From CAZTDU01 sp050248795 (GTDB taxonomy: Bacteria > Pseudomonadota > Gammaproteobacteria > Burkholderiales > SG8-39), in contig JBFWRS010000044.1 in the NCBI GenBank assembly GCA_050248795.1, forward strand, positions 1-25,133: 25,133 nucleotides of DNA. Direction: 5' to 3'. The position numbers were made by a program, and so were the translations under genes. The notes beneath the pieces are model-generated. The model did no database searches and was not told the origin of the DNA. It was given only the letters and a program-made list of their open reading frames with translations. The number at the start of each line of letters is the position of its first letter. The first letter of the stretch is position 1. This document shows positions 6,617 to 13,211 of this stretch, in pieces.

Positions 6617-7195
6617 CGCTCAGCAGCTATGGCAACGGGTCGGAGCACACAACTTACTCGCCAAATCGGGGAGCATCTAGTCGCCGCAAAACTCGGTCGA
6701 CTGGGATTTGCGGCCGCACCATACGCGGGTAACGTTCCTCTCTTCGATCTACTCGCCGCCGATGCTCGCGGGTATGCCATCCCGATCCAGGTCAAAGCCA
6801 TGAATGGCATTTCTTGGCAGCTCAAAGCTGATGCTTTTCTTCGTATTGAACTGGTTGATGGAGTTCAACATGTTCGCGGAAAGAAGGTCTTGGTGAATCC
6901 AGATTTGGTCTGTGTCTTTGTCCTTCTGCGGGCAGATGAGCAGGACGAGTTCTACGTTTTCAGGCTGCGAGAGTTGCAGGACATTGTCCGGTCGCGCTAC
7001 CCCGGTGGTCGAAGGCCCAAGAATCCAGAATCGATGCATTGTTCAATTTACCCAGAGCATCTCCACGCTTACAAAGACAAGTGGTCCATAGTTGAACAAT
7101 CCTTTCCAAGAACGCCCTAACTTTAGGTCGAACGGACAGACCAAGAGCAATCGCGTGCGTCAATCATCCGTACCGGCCCGCCGTTCTCCAGCACA
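6611..7195 (+). mobile_element. Integron gene cassette 2 (PD-(D/E)XK-like protein)
   Basis: The unit starts at GTTAGGGCG (6610-6618). Its reverse complement CGCCCTAAC is found exactly at 7113-7121, overlapping the TAA stop codon of the gene, as is common in compact cassettes. It ends at the ATTAGAT core (7195-7201). One gene in the same orientation fills the unit. Confidence 0.78.
6629..7120 (+). CDS. PD-(D/E)XK nuclease-fold protein (putative)
   Basis: This is a 163-residue protein. The arrangement GEHLVAAKLGRLGFAAAPYAGNVPLFDLLAADARGYAIPIQVKA matches the PD-(D/E)XK core: Glu15 in the first helix, Asp40 on the first strand, then Gln54-x-Lys56 in the second (the QxK variant). The remainder holds strands (FLRIELVDG, LVCVFVLLRADEQDEFYVFRLREL) typical of restriction-endonuclease-like or Holliday-junction-resolvase-like small proteins. 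There is no methyltransferase or specificity subunit nearby. The ATG at 6629 lies 19 bases after the cassette boundary, and the Shine-Dalgarno is weak. The stop lies inside the R'' element of attC2. The fold is assigned from motif spacing only; the function is unproven. Confidence 0.65.
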   Translation: MATGRSTQLTRQIGEHLVAAKLGRLGFAAAPYAGNVPLFDLLAADARGYAIPIQVKAMNGISWQLKADAFLRIELVDGVQHVRGKKVLVNPDLVCVFVLLRADEQDEFYVFRLRELQDIVRSRYPGGRRPKNPESMHCSIYPEHLHAYKDKWSIVEQSFPRTP

Positions 7196-7201
7196 TTAGA
7201 T
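7113..7201 (+). other. attC recombination site 2 (degenerate)
   Basis: R'' CGCCCTAAC (7113-7121) belongs to cassette 2. The distal core reads ATTAGAT (7195-7201) instead of GTTRRRY. An inner stem GAACGG (7130-7135)/CCGTTC (7181-7186) is clear; other pairing is weak. The boundary assignment rests mainly on the exact complementarity of each cassette's two ends. Confidence 0.6.
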
Positions 7202-7998
7202 TGCACAGGATCGGCTAGGTCGTGCCCCTTACCAACGAACAGCTCCTCGCAGAGGTGGAAGACATACTGAGGACCATGCCGGCGCGCGCAACTGTCCGGC
7301 ACGCGACGGAAGAGAATCTCGCGTGGATGGGGCGCGTATCAGCCCTGATTGACAACTGGAACACGCCAATGTCGATGATCTTCCGGGGCTATCTTGAGAC
7401 ATTCCATGGTCTTATGGCGCATGAAGCTGACCAAGCTCTCCGAAAGATTGTCATCCTTTTGCATCAGGCTAGGAACGACCTCCGGATGAAGACTCTTGGC
7501 CCAGTAAATGTCGCAGTTGGCCATGGGATGGTATTTGACTACTTTGACGAGGTACGAAAAGTCGTCGAGACCGCGAAGCAGGATGTCCTATTTGTTGACC
7601 CGTATCTAGACGCCGAGTTTGTCTCGCGATACTTGGGGCACGTGGGCAAAGGTGTCACCCTGCGACTGCTTACACGCGAGCGGTTGGGGACCCTCCTGCC
7701 AGCGGTTGACGCATTCGTTCAACAGTCCAGAATGCAGGTAGCTGTCCGCTCCGCGCCAAACTTTCACGATCGCTACATACTCATTGATAAGGCCGCGTGT
7801 TTTCAGTCGGGGGCTTCATTCAAGGACGGTGCCAAGACGGCGCCTACTACGCTCACCCAGATCACTGATGCGTTCGGGCCTGTTCTCCAAACGTACGAAG
7901 CCCTGTGGAATGGCGCAAAGGTCGAGCGCTGATGACCTGCAATCTAATCGCCGGTTGCAGGCGACGCGCATGTAGCCGGGCACGCCTGATCCGGGACG
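7196..7998 (+). mobile_element. Integron gene cassette 3 (PLD-like protein)
   Basis: The 5' boundary ATTAGATTGCA (7195-7205) is the exact 11-base reverse complement of TGCAATCTAAT (7938-7948), five bases after the stop codon. Both ends carry the same departure from consensus (ATT and AAT for GTT and AAC), which is expected if they derive from one attC. The unit ends at GTTGAGG (7998). No further cassette is evident downstream. Confidence 0.75.
7222..7932 (+). CDS. PLD-superfamily-like protein with degenerate HKD motif
   Basis: This is a 236-residue protein. The C-terminal half has VVETAKQDVLFVDPYLDAEFVSRYLGHVGKGVTLRLLTR, then FHDRYILIDKAACFQSGASFKDGAK. This is the strand-loop pattern of phospholipase D-like domains, with His182-x-Arg184-x4-Asp189 in place of HxKx4D. 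One such motif is present, so activity would need a dimer. The N-terminal half (about 1-105) is helical with no family I recognise. The GTG at 7222 lies 27 bases inside the cassette with AGG just upstream; an ATG at 7276 is an alternative. Proteins with HDR-type PLD domains occur among nucleases and among defence-associated proteins. A specific role is not shown. Confidence 0.7.
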   Translation: MPLTNEQLLAEVEDILRTMPARATVRHATEENLAWMGRVSALIDNWNTPMSMIFRGYLETFHGLMAHEADQALRKIVILLHQARNDLRMKTLGPVNVAVGHGMVFDYFDEVRKVVETAKQDVLFVDPYLDAEFVSRYLGHVGKGVTLRLLTRERLGTLLPAVDAFVQQSRMQVAVRSAPNFHDRYILIDKAACFQSGASFKDGAKTAPTTLTQITDAFGPVLQTYEALWNGAKVER

Positions 7999-8005
7999 TT
8001 GAGGC
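7938..8005 (+). other. attC recombination site 3 (short type)
   Basis: R'' TGCAATCTAAT (7938-7948) and R' GTTGAGGC (7998-8005) flank a stem of CCGG (7951-7954)/CCGG (7991-7994) and CAGGCG (7958-7963)/CGCCTG (7983-7988), with unequal internal bulges TTG and AT and a 19-nt loop. At under 70 bp it resembles the short attC class. The following 75 bp to the next gene contain only a 5-bp hairpin (CGAGC/GCTCG, 8026-8038). Confidence 0.7.
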
Positions 8006-8080
8006 AACGCAGTAGGAGTACCTCTCGAGCTGGGCTCGTGCCTGTAGATTTACGCGTCGAGCGGCGCACCGCGTAGCTCA

Positions 8081-8650
8081 ATGGAAAACACCATGGGACT
8101 CCTGACCTTCAGCATCAACGTTACCCTGGACGGCTGCGTCGACCACCGGGAAGGAATCGCCGACGACGAGACGCACGCCTTCTTCACCCGCCTCATGGAC
8201 GCAGGCGGGGCGATGCTGTGGGGCCGCGTCACCTACGAGATGATGGAGAGCTACTGGCCCGCGGTTGCCCGCGGCGACGCGGAGGCACCGCCTGCGATGC
8301 GCGAGTGGGCGGTGAAGCTGGAGGCCAAGCCGAAGTACGTGGTGTCCGCGACGCGAAAGGACTTCCCGTGGACCAACAGCCACCACATCGCCGGCGACCT
8401 GCGCGCGGGCGTACAGAAGCTCAAGGACGCGACCCCGGACGGCGTACTCCTCGGTAGCGGCAAGCTCGCGACCGAGCTGGATCGGCTGGATCTGATCGAC
8501 GAGTACCGGTTGCTCGTCCATCCCAGAATCGCCGGCCACGGCCCGACCCTGTACCAAGGCGGGCTGCCCGGCACGCGACGGCTCGAGCTGGTCTCGGCGA
8601 CGCCGCTTCGCTGCGGCGCCGTCGCCATGCACTACCGGCTGGCGCGCTGA
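8081..8650 (+). CDS. Dihydrofolate reductase-like (RibD C-terminal domain) protein
   Basis: This 189-residue soluble protein belongs to the RibD-C/YyaP-YwjB group, a DHFR-fold family of NADPH-dependent reductases of mostly unknown substrate. TFSINVTLDGCVDHREGI begins the domain. Then come GGAMLWGRVTYEMMESYWP (the nucleotide-binding helix and loop), KYVVSATRKDFPWTNSHHI, PDGVLLGSGKLATELDRLDLIDEYRLLVHPRIAGHGPTL and the closing strand. The ATG at 8081 is used; a second ATG at 8093 begins MGLLTFSINV and may be the true start. It lies just after the cassette array but is GC-rich and has no attC behind it. It is also not a DfrA/DfrB-type trimethoprim-resistance enzyme, so I treat it as chromosomal. 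Confidence 0.8.
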   Translation: MENTMGLLTFSINVTLDGCVDHREGIADDETHAFFTRLMDAGGAMLWGRVTYEMMESYWPAVARGDAEAPPAMREWAVKLEAKPKYVVSATRKDFPWTNSHHIAGDLRAGVQKLKDATPDGVLLGSGKLATELDRLDLIDEYRLLVHPRIAGHGPTLYQGGLPGTRRLELVSATPLRCGAVAMHYRLAR

Positions 8651-8675
8651 GCGCGTCCCCGGACGGCCAAGCCCC

Positions 8676-8681
8676 TACAAT
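8676..8681 (+). promoter_or_regulatory. Candidate -10 element before the SDR gene
   Basis: CCTACAATGG contains TACAAT, a close match to the sigma-70 -10 consensus, 39 bp before the ATG at 8721. No convincing -35 lies 16-18 bp upstream, so the call is tentative. Confidence 0.35.
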
Positions 8682-8720
8682 GGCGCGCGCACGCACACGG
8701 CGTACTACTCAGGGGAAACG

Positions 8721-9497
8721 ATGGATCTGGGTCTGAAAGGCAAGTTCGCCCTCGTTACCGGGGGCAGCATGGGGATCGGCAAGGCGGCGGCGCTGGCGCT
8801 CGCGGCGGAGGGTTGCCGGGTCGCGATCGGCGCGCGTGGCAGGGAGGCGCTGGATGCGGCCGCGGCGGAGATCGGCGGCGACACGCTGGCGGTGCAGGTG
8901 GATTGCACCAAGCCCGCCGACATCCGCCGCATGGTGGACGAGGTCGTTGCCAGCTTCGGCCGCATCGACGTGCTGGTCAACAGCGTCGGCTCGGCGAAGT
9001 CCGGCAACTTCCTCGAGCTCGCGGACGAGGACTGGCGCTCGAGCCTGGACCTCAAGCTTTTCGGCATCGTGCATACCTGCCGCGAAGTCGTGCCGCACAT
9101 GCGACGCCAGCGCTGGGGGCGCATCGTCAACGTCATCGGCCACCGCGGCCGCCAGCCCGAGACGCAGGCCATGCCGGCGGGCGTGGCGAACGCCGGCCTG
9201 ATCAACTTCACCAAGGCGCTTGCCGACGAGGTGGTGCGCGACGGCATCCTTGTCAACGGCGTCAGCCCCTGTCCGATGGAAACGCGGCGGCTCGATTACA
9301 TGGTGCAGGCCAAGGCGGCGATGATGGGAATTTCGGAGGAGGCGGCGCGCGACGAGTTCCTGCACGACATCCCGATCGGCCGCTTCGCGCGGCCCGAGGA
9401 GATCGCGCCGCTGATCGCGTTCCTCGCCTCGGCGCAGAACAGCTACATCAGCGGCACCACCATCGCCATCGACGGCGGCGCCACGCGCACTGCCTGA
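8721..9497 (+). CDS. Short-chain dehydrogenase/reductase-fold protein lacking the catalytic residues
   Basis: This 258-residue protein has a complete SDR Rossmann framework. The cofactor motif TGGSMGIG is at 13-20, the adenine-side D-C-T is near 61, and NSVG at 87-90 stands for NNAG. A normal C-terminal PIGRFARPEEIAPLIAFLASAQNSYISGTTIAIDGG follows. The active site is abnormal. The usual Asn is Lys112 or a neighbour. The Ser position reads G140 in VNVIGHRG. The YxxxK pair is replaced by A153 and N157 in MPAGVANAGLINFTKAL. The fold and NAD(P) site look intact while classical hydride transfer chemistry is not supported. It may act on a different mechanism or bind a ligand. It is convergent with the LysR gene, with 8 bp between stops. 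Confidence 0.85.
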   Translation: MDLGLKGKFALVTGGSMGIGKAAALALAAEGCRVAIGARGREALDAAAAEIGGDTLAVQVDCTKPADIRRMVDEVVASFGRIDVLVNSVGSAKSGNFLELADEDWRSSLDLKLFGIVHTCREVVPHMRRQRWGRIVNVIGHRGRQPETQAMPAGVANAGLINFTKALADEVVRDGILVNGVSPCPMETRRLDYMVQAKAAMMGISEEAARDEFLHDIPIGRFARPEEIAPLIAFLASAQNSYISGTTIAIDGGATRTA

Positions 9498-9505
9498 CGC
9501 TGCCC

Positions 9506-10477
9506 TCAGGCGGCGGCGCGCTGCTTCGCGGCGGTGCGCCGCAGGATGTCGATGAACACCTCCATCGCCGGGCTGTGCGGGCGCTTGGCGCGCGTGATCA
9601 GCGCCACCGGCCCGTAGAGTTCCTTCAGCGCCACCGGCAGCACGTGGATCAGCCGCAGCCGCGCGAAGTGACGCGCGATGTCCGCAGGCATCACGCCGAG
9701 CATGCGCGTTTCCTGCAGCATCGTCAGGTTGGTCAGCAGCGACACCGATTCGATGGCGTTGCGCGGCCGCACGCCGGCCTGCGCCATGAACAGGATGTCG
9801 AAGCGCTGGCGCACCGGCGCGGAAGGCGCGGGCAGGATCCAGCGCTCGCCTGCCAGCGCGGCGAGGCGCAGCCGCCCGGCGCGCGCGAGCGGGTTGTCGC
9901 GTCCGCAGACGACGCGGAAATCGTCGCCGTACAGCACCTCGTGCTCCAGGTCGTCCATCTGCGCGCCGCCCATCACGCGCCCGAGCATGAGGTCGATCTC
10001 GCCGCGCTTCAGCGCGCCGACCAGCATGTCGTGCGCGCCCTCCTGGATCGAGATGCGCAGTTCCGGCCGCAGCGCGGCGAGCGCGGCCACGCTGCGCGGC
10101 AGCACCACCGAGGCGGTGGAGGCCATCGCGCCTATGGTCAGCGTGCCCGCGGCGCCTTCGGCCAGCGCGCGTATGCCCTCGTGCGCCGCGTCCAGGTCCG
10201 CGAGCAGCGCGTGCGCGCGCCGGATCATCTCGGCGCCGTACAGCGTCGGCTCCATGCCGCGGCGCGAGCGCTCGAAGAGCTTCACGCCCAGCGCGGCCTC
10301 GACCTCGTGCAGCAGCCGGGTGGCGGTGGGCTGCGTCATCGCCAGTTGCGCCGCGGCGCGGCGCAGGTTCCCCGACTCGCCCAGCACCGACACCAGCAGC
10401 AACTGGCGCAGCTTGATGCGGTTGCGCAGGAACCAGGCGGGCGGGATGCGCGCGGCGGCGTCGGCCATGTCGGTCAT
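9506..10477 (-). CDS. LysR-family transcriptional regulator
   Basis: This 323-residue protein has an N-terminal winged helix-turn-helix at about 20-80 (LRQLLLVSVLGESGNLRRAAAQLAMTQPTATRLLHEVEAALGVKLFERSRRGMEPT), a linker helix, and a periplasmic-binding-protein-like effector domain (TLTIGAMASTASVVLPRSVAALAALRPELRISIQEG onward). The gene is divergent from the Bug/sulfatase/DapA-like cluster, 145 bp from its first gene, and most likely controls that cluster in response to a substrate or intermediate. It could also affect the convergent SDR gene. The start used gives the family-standard spacing before the HTH, with ten to twenty extra N-terminal residues. The inducer is unknown. Confidence 0.9.
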   Translation of the reverse strand: MTDMADAAARIPPAWFLRNRIKLRQLLLVSVLGESGNLRRAAAQLAMTQPTATRLLHEVEAALGVKLFERSRRGMEPTLYGAEMIRRAHALLADLDAAHEGIRALAEGAAGTLTIGAMASTASVVLPRSVAALAALRPELRISIQEGAHDMLVGALKRGEIDLMLGRVMGGAQMDDLEHEVLYGDDFRVVCGRDNPLARAGRLRLAALAGERWILPAPSAPVRQRFDILFMAQAGVRPRNAIESVSLLTNLTMLQETRMLGVMPADIARHFARLRLIHVLPVALKELYGPVALITRAKRPHSPAMEVFIDILRRTAAKQRAAA

Positions 10478-10520
10478 CGTAGCGCTTCATGATATCGAAA
10501 ACGGGATCGATCCATGCCGA

Positions 10521-10539
10521 ATGCCGATTATGCTGGCAT
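10521..10539 (+). promoter_or_regulatory. Candidate LysR operator in the divergent intergenic region
   Basis: ATGCC-N9-GGCAT is an interrupted palindrome, 19 bp overall, in the 145-bp space between the LysR and Bug genes. A further ATGCC at 10514-10518 adds a direct half-site. Interrupted dyads of this spacing are typical LysR targets. No binding data are available from sequence. Confidence 0.5.
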
Positions 10540-10622
10540 CACGCAGCGGCGTAAGGTCGCGCGAGGCGCGCGCAGGCCCGGGCGCGCAATGCAGCCATCA
10601 CGCATCGGATCGAGGAGAAAAC

Positions 10623-11591
10623 ATGTTCAGCAAAGCGATCAGGCACCTTGTCGTCGCCGCATCCGCGCTCGCCGCGACCGCGGCCCATGCCGAGTACCCG
10701 GAGAAGCCGATCCGGCTGGTGGTGCCGTTCGCCGCAGGGGGGCCGAGCGACATCCTCGCGCGCATGCTCGCCGAGGGCCTCGGCACGCGCCTGGGCGCCA
10801 GCATCATCACCGAGAACAAGCCCGGCGCCGGCGGCAACATCGGCACCGAGCAGGTGGCGAAGTCGGCGCCGGACGGGTACACGCTGGGGATCGGCTACAT
10901 CGGGCCGCTGGCGATCAACCCGTGGCTGTTCCCGAAGCTGGGCTACAAGCCGCTTGCGGACCTGACGCCGGTGAGCCTGCTCACCACCACGCCGCTGGTC
11001 GTCGTCGTGCATCCTGCCTTCCCGGCGAAGAGCATGGCCGACATCGTCAAGCTGTCGAAGGCCGACGCCAAGGGACTCAGCTACGCCTCCGGCGGCAACG
11101 GCTCGGCGAACCACATGGCGGCGGAACTGTTCCGCCTCGCCTCGGGCGCGAACCTGGTGCACATCCCGTACAAGGGCATCGCGCCGGCCACCACCGACGT
11201 GGTCGCCGGGCAGGTGCCGATGATCTTCAACGGCCTGTCGCTGTCGGTGAAGCAGGTCAAGGCCGGCAAGCTGCGCGCGCTGGCGGTGACGACGAAGGAT
11301 CGCGCGCCGCTGCTGCCCGAAGTGCCGACGATGCAGGAAGAGGGCTACAAGGGCTACGACGTCTCGGCGTGGTTCGGGCTGCTCGCGCCGGCGAAGCTGC
11401 CGGCGCCGGTGCTCGCGCGGCTGGAGAAGGCAACGAACGAGGTGATGCGCACGCCGGAATCCGTGGCGCGCGTCGAGGGCCTGGGCATGACCGCGCGTCC
11501 GGGCACGTCGCAGGAATTCGCCCGCTTCATGAAACAGGAACTGGACGCATGGGGCAAGGTGGTGAAGGATGCGAAGCTGAAGATCGACTGA
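10623..11591 (+). CDS. Bug/TctC-type periplasmic solute-binding receptor
   Basis: This is a 322-residue secreted receptor of the tripartite tricarboxylate transporter (Bug) family. The signal peptide is MFSKAIRHLVVAASALAATAAHA with cleavage before EYP. Then comes the family hallmark YPEKPIRLVVPFAAGGPSDILARMLAEGL, ENKPGAGGNIGTEQVAKSAPDGYTL, and the later VHIPYKGIAPATTDVVAGQVPMIF. Bug receptors capture carboxylates and other small organic solutes. No TctA/TctB membrane subunits are adjacent, as is usual for these very numerous receptors in Burkholderiales. A strong AGGAGA ribosome site precedes the ATG at 10623. The sulfatase gene starts 10 bp after its stop, so the receptor likely brings in the substrate of that enzyme or a related compound. 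Confidence 0.93.
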   Translation: MFSKAIRHLVVAASALAATAAHAEYPEKPIRLVVPFAAGGPSDILARMLAEGLGTRLGASIITENKPGAGGNIGTEQVAKSAPDGYTLGIGYIGPLAINPWLFPKLGYKPLADLTPVSLLTTTPLVVVVHPAFPAKSMADIVKLSKADAKGLSYASGGNGSANHMAAELFRLASGANLVHIPYKGIAPATTDVVAGQVPMIFNGLSLSVKQVKAGKLRALAVTTKDRAPLLPEVPTMQEEGYKGYDVSAWFGLLAPAKLPAPVLARLEKATNEVMRTPESVARVEGLGMTARPGTSQEFARFMKQELDAWGKVVKDAKLKID

Positions 11592-11601
11592 GCCTCGCGC
11601 G

Positions 11602-13164
11602 ATGAAGAAGCCCCTGAACGTCCTGCACGTGATGTGCGACCAGATGATTTCCTCGGTGCTTCGCCCGTGGGGAAACCGCATCGCGAAAACGCCGAACATC
11701 GATGCGCTGGCCGGGCGGGGGGCGGTGTTAGAGAACCACTACTGCAACTTCCCGCTGTGCGCGCCCTCGCGCGCGTCGATGCTGACCGGGCGCCTGGCGA
11801 CGCGGCTGGGCGTGTTCGACAACGCCTGCGACTACCCGTCGCAGGCGCCGACCATTCCGTACTACATGGCCGCGCTCGGCTACCACACCGCGCTGTCGGG
11901 GAAGATGCACTTCGTCGGCGCGGACCAGTTGCACGGCTACCAGGAGCGGCTCACCACCGACATCTACCCGGCGGACTTCGGCTGGACGCCGGACTGGCGG
12001 CAGGCGATCCCGGTGGCGTCCACCGGCGTCAACCTCAGAAGCGTGGTCGAGGCAGGCACCTGCCGGCGCAACCTGCAGCTCGACTACGACGACGAGGTCG
12101 GCGCCAAGGCGGTGCAGTGGATCTACGACTACGGACGCGCCGCGGACGCCAAGCCGTTCTTCTTCACCGTGTCATTCAGCCACCCGCACAACCCCTACGT
12201 CATCACGCAGCCGTACTGGGACCTGTACGACCACGCGGAGATCGACATGCCGCGCGTCGGCCCGATCCCGATCGAGCAGCTCGATGCGCACAGCAGGCGC
12301 CTGGCGCAGGTGTACAAGTTCACGCAGTACCGGGTCACTCCCGAGGACGTGCGGCGTGCACGCCACGCCTACTACGGCATGGTGAGCTACATAGACGACC
12401 ATGTCGGCAGGCTGATCGCCGCGCTGCGCGACATGGACCTGGAGGAAAACACCGTCGTGGTGTTCAACTCCGACCACGGCGACATGCTCGGCGAGCGCGG
12501 CCTCTGGTACAAGTGGATGCATTTCGAGGGCGCGATGCGCATCCCGCTCATCGTCTCGGTGCCCGGCGCAAAGGCCGCGCGCGTCGCCGCGCCGGTGTCG
12601 CTGCTCGACCTGCTGCCGACGCTGGTGGACATCGGCTCGATGTCCGGCCGCGCGGTGGAGCAGGTCGCGGAGATCGAGGGCACGAGCCTCCTGCCGGCGA
12701 TCCTCGGCCAGGCGGCGCTGCCGCCGGAACGGCCGGTGTATTCCGAAATGACCGCGGACGGCACCGCGAACCCCAGCCTGATGGTGCGCCGGGGCGACTG
12801 GAAGTACATCGCCTGCGAGGGCGACCCGGACATGCTTTTCAACCTGAAGGACGACCCGGACGAGGTCGCGAACCTCGCCGGCACGCCCGGCGCCGCGCAG
12901 GTCGAGCGCGAGCTCGCGGCGCTGGTGGCGAAGAACTGGGATGCCGCCGCGCTGAAAGCCGAGATGAAGGAAAGCGCGCGGCGCAGGCTGTTCATCCAGC
13001 AGGCGCGCAACGACTCCGGCGCACCGGCCTGGGACTACCAACCGTTCAAGGACGCAACGAAACAGTACGTGCGCGGCGGCGGCGCTGCTGCCGGTGCCAC
13101 CGCCACCAAGGCGCGGGCGCGCTACCCGTTCGTGCCACCGAAGCCGCCCGATAATCCGGAGTAA
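11602..13164 (+). CDS. betC: Choline-sulfatase-like sulfatase
   Basis: This is a 520-residue type I sulfatase without a signal peptide, so cytoplasmic, as choline sulfatases are. CAPSRASMLTGR carries the C-x-P-S-R signature, in which Cys53 is converted to formylglycine. VMCDQ near 11-14 and FNSDHGDMLGERGLWYKW supply metal ligands. SGKMHFVGADQLHGYQERLTTDIYPADFGWTPDW and the C-terminal WDYQPFKDATKQYVR are characteristic of BetC-type choline-O-sulfate hydrolases. A tail of about 35 low-complexity residues follows. The gene overlaps none but starts 10 bp after the Bug gene. No betA, betB or choline transporter is nearby, so the true substrate may be another sulfate ester; the symbol is by similarity only. 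Confidence 0.85.
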   Translation: MKKPLNVLHVMCDQMISSVLRPWGNRIAKTPNIDALAGRGAVLENHYCNFPLCAPSRASMLTGRLATRLGVFDNACDYPSQAPTIPYYMAALGYHTALSGKMHFVGADQLHGYQERLTTDIYPADFGWTPDWRQAIPVASTGVNLRSVVEAGTCRRNLQLDYDDEVGAKAVQWIYDYGRAADAKPFFFTVSFSHPHNPYVITQPYWDLYDHAEIDMPRVGPIPIEQLDAHSRRLAQVYKFTQYRVTPEDVRRARHAYYGMVSYIDDHVGRLIAALRDMDLEENTVVVFNSDHGDMLGERGLWYKWMHFEGAMRIPLIVSVPGAKAARVAAPVSLLDLLPTLVDIGSMSGRAVEQVAEIEGTSLLPAILGQAALPPERPVYSEMTADGTANPSLMVRRGDWKYIACEGDPDMLFNLKDDPDEVANLAGTPGAAQVERELAALVAKNWDAAALKAEMKESARRRLFIQQARNDSGAPAWDYQPFKDATKQYVRGGGAAAGATATKARARYPFVPPKPPDNPE

Positions 13165-13174
13165 GCGCTTCGGC

Positions 13175-13180
13175 TACAGT
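13175..13180 (+). promoter_or_regulatory. Candidate -10 element before the DapA-like gene
   Basis: GGCTACAGTAGG contains TACAGT, 32 bp before the ATG at 13212, in the 47-bp space after the sulfatase gene. There is no clear -35. It may allow separate expression of the DapA-like gene. Confidence 0.3.
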
Positions 13181-13211
13181 AGGCGCCCCCAATCAAGCGC
13201 AGGACGGCACG

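Noticed and set aside
8081..8650. A fourth integron cassette carrying a dihydrofolate reductase resistance gene
   Set aside because: It follows the GTTGAGGC core at 7998, but no reverse complement (GCCTCAAC) or attC hairpin lies after its stop, its composition matches the chromosome, and the protein is RibD-C/YyaP-like rather than DfrA or DfrB.
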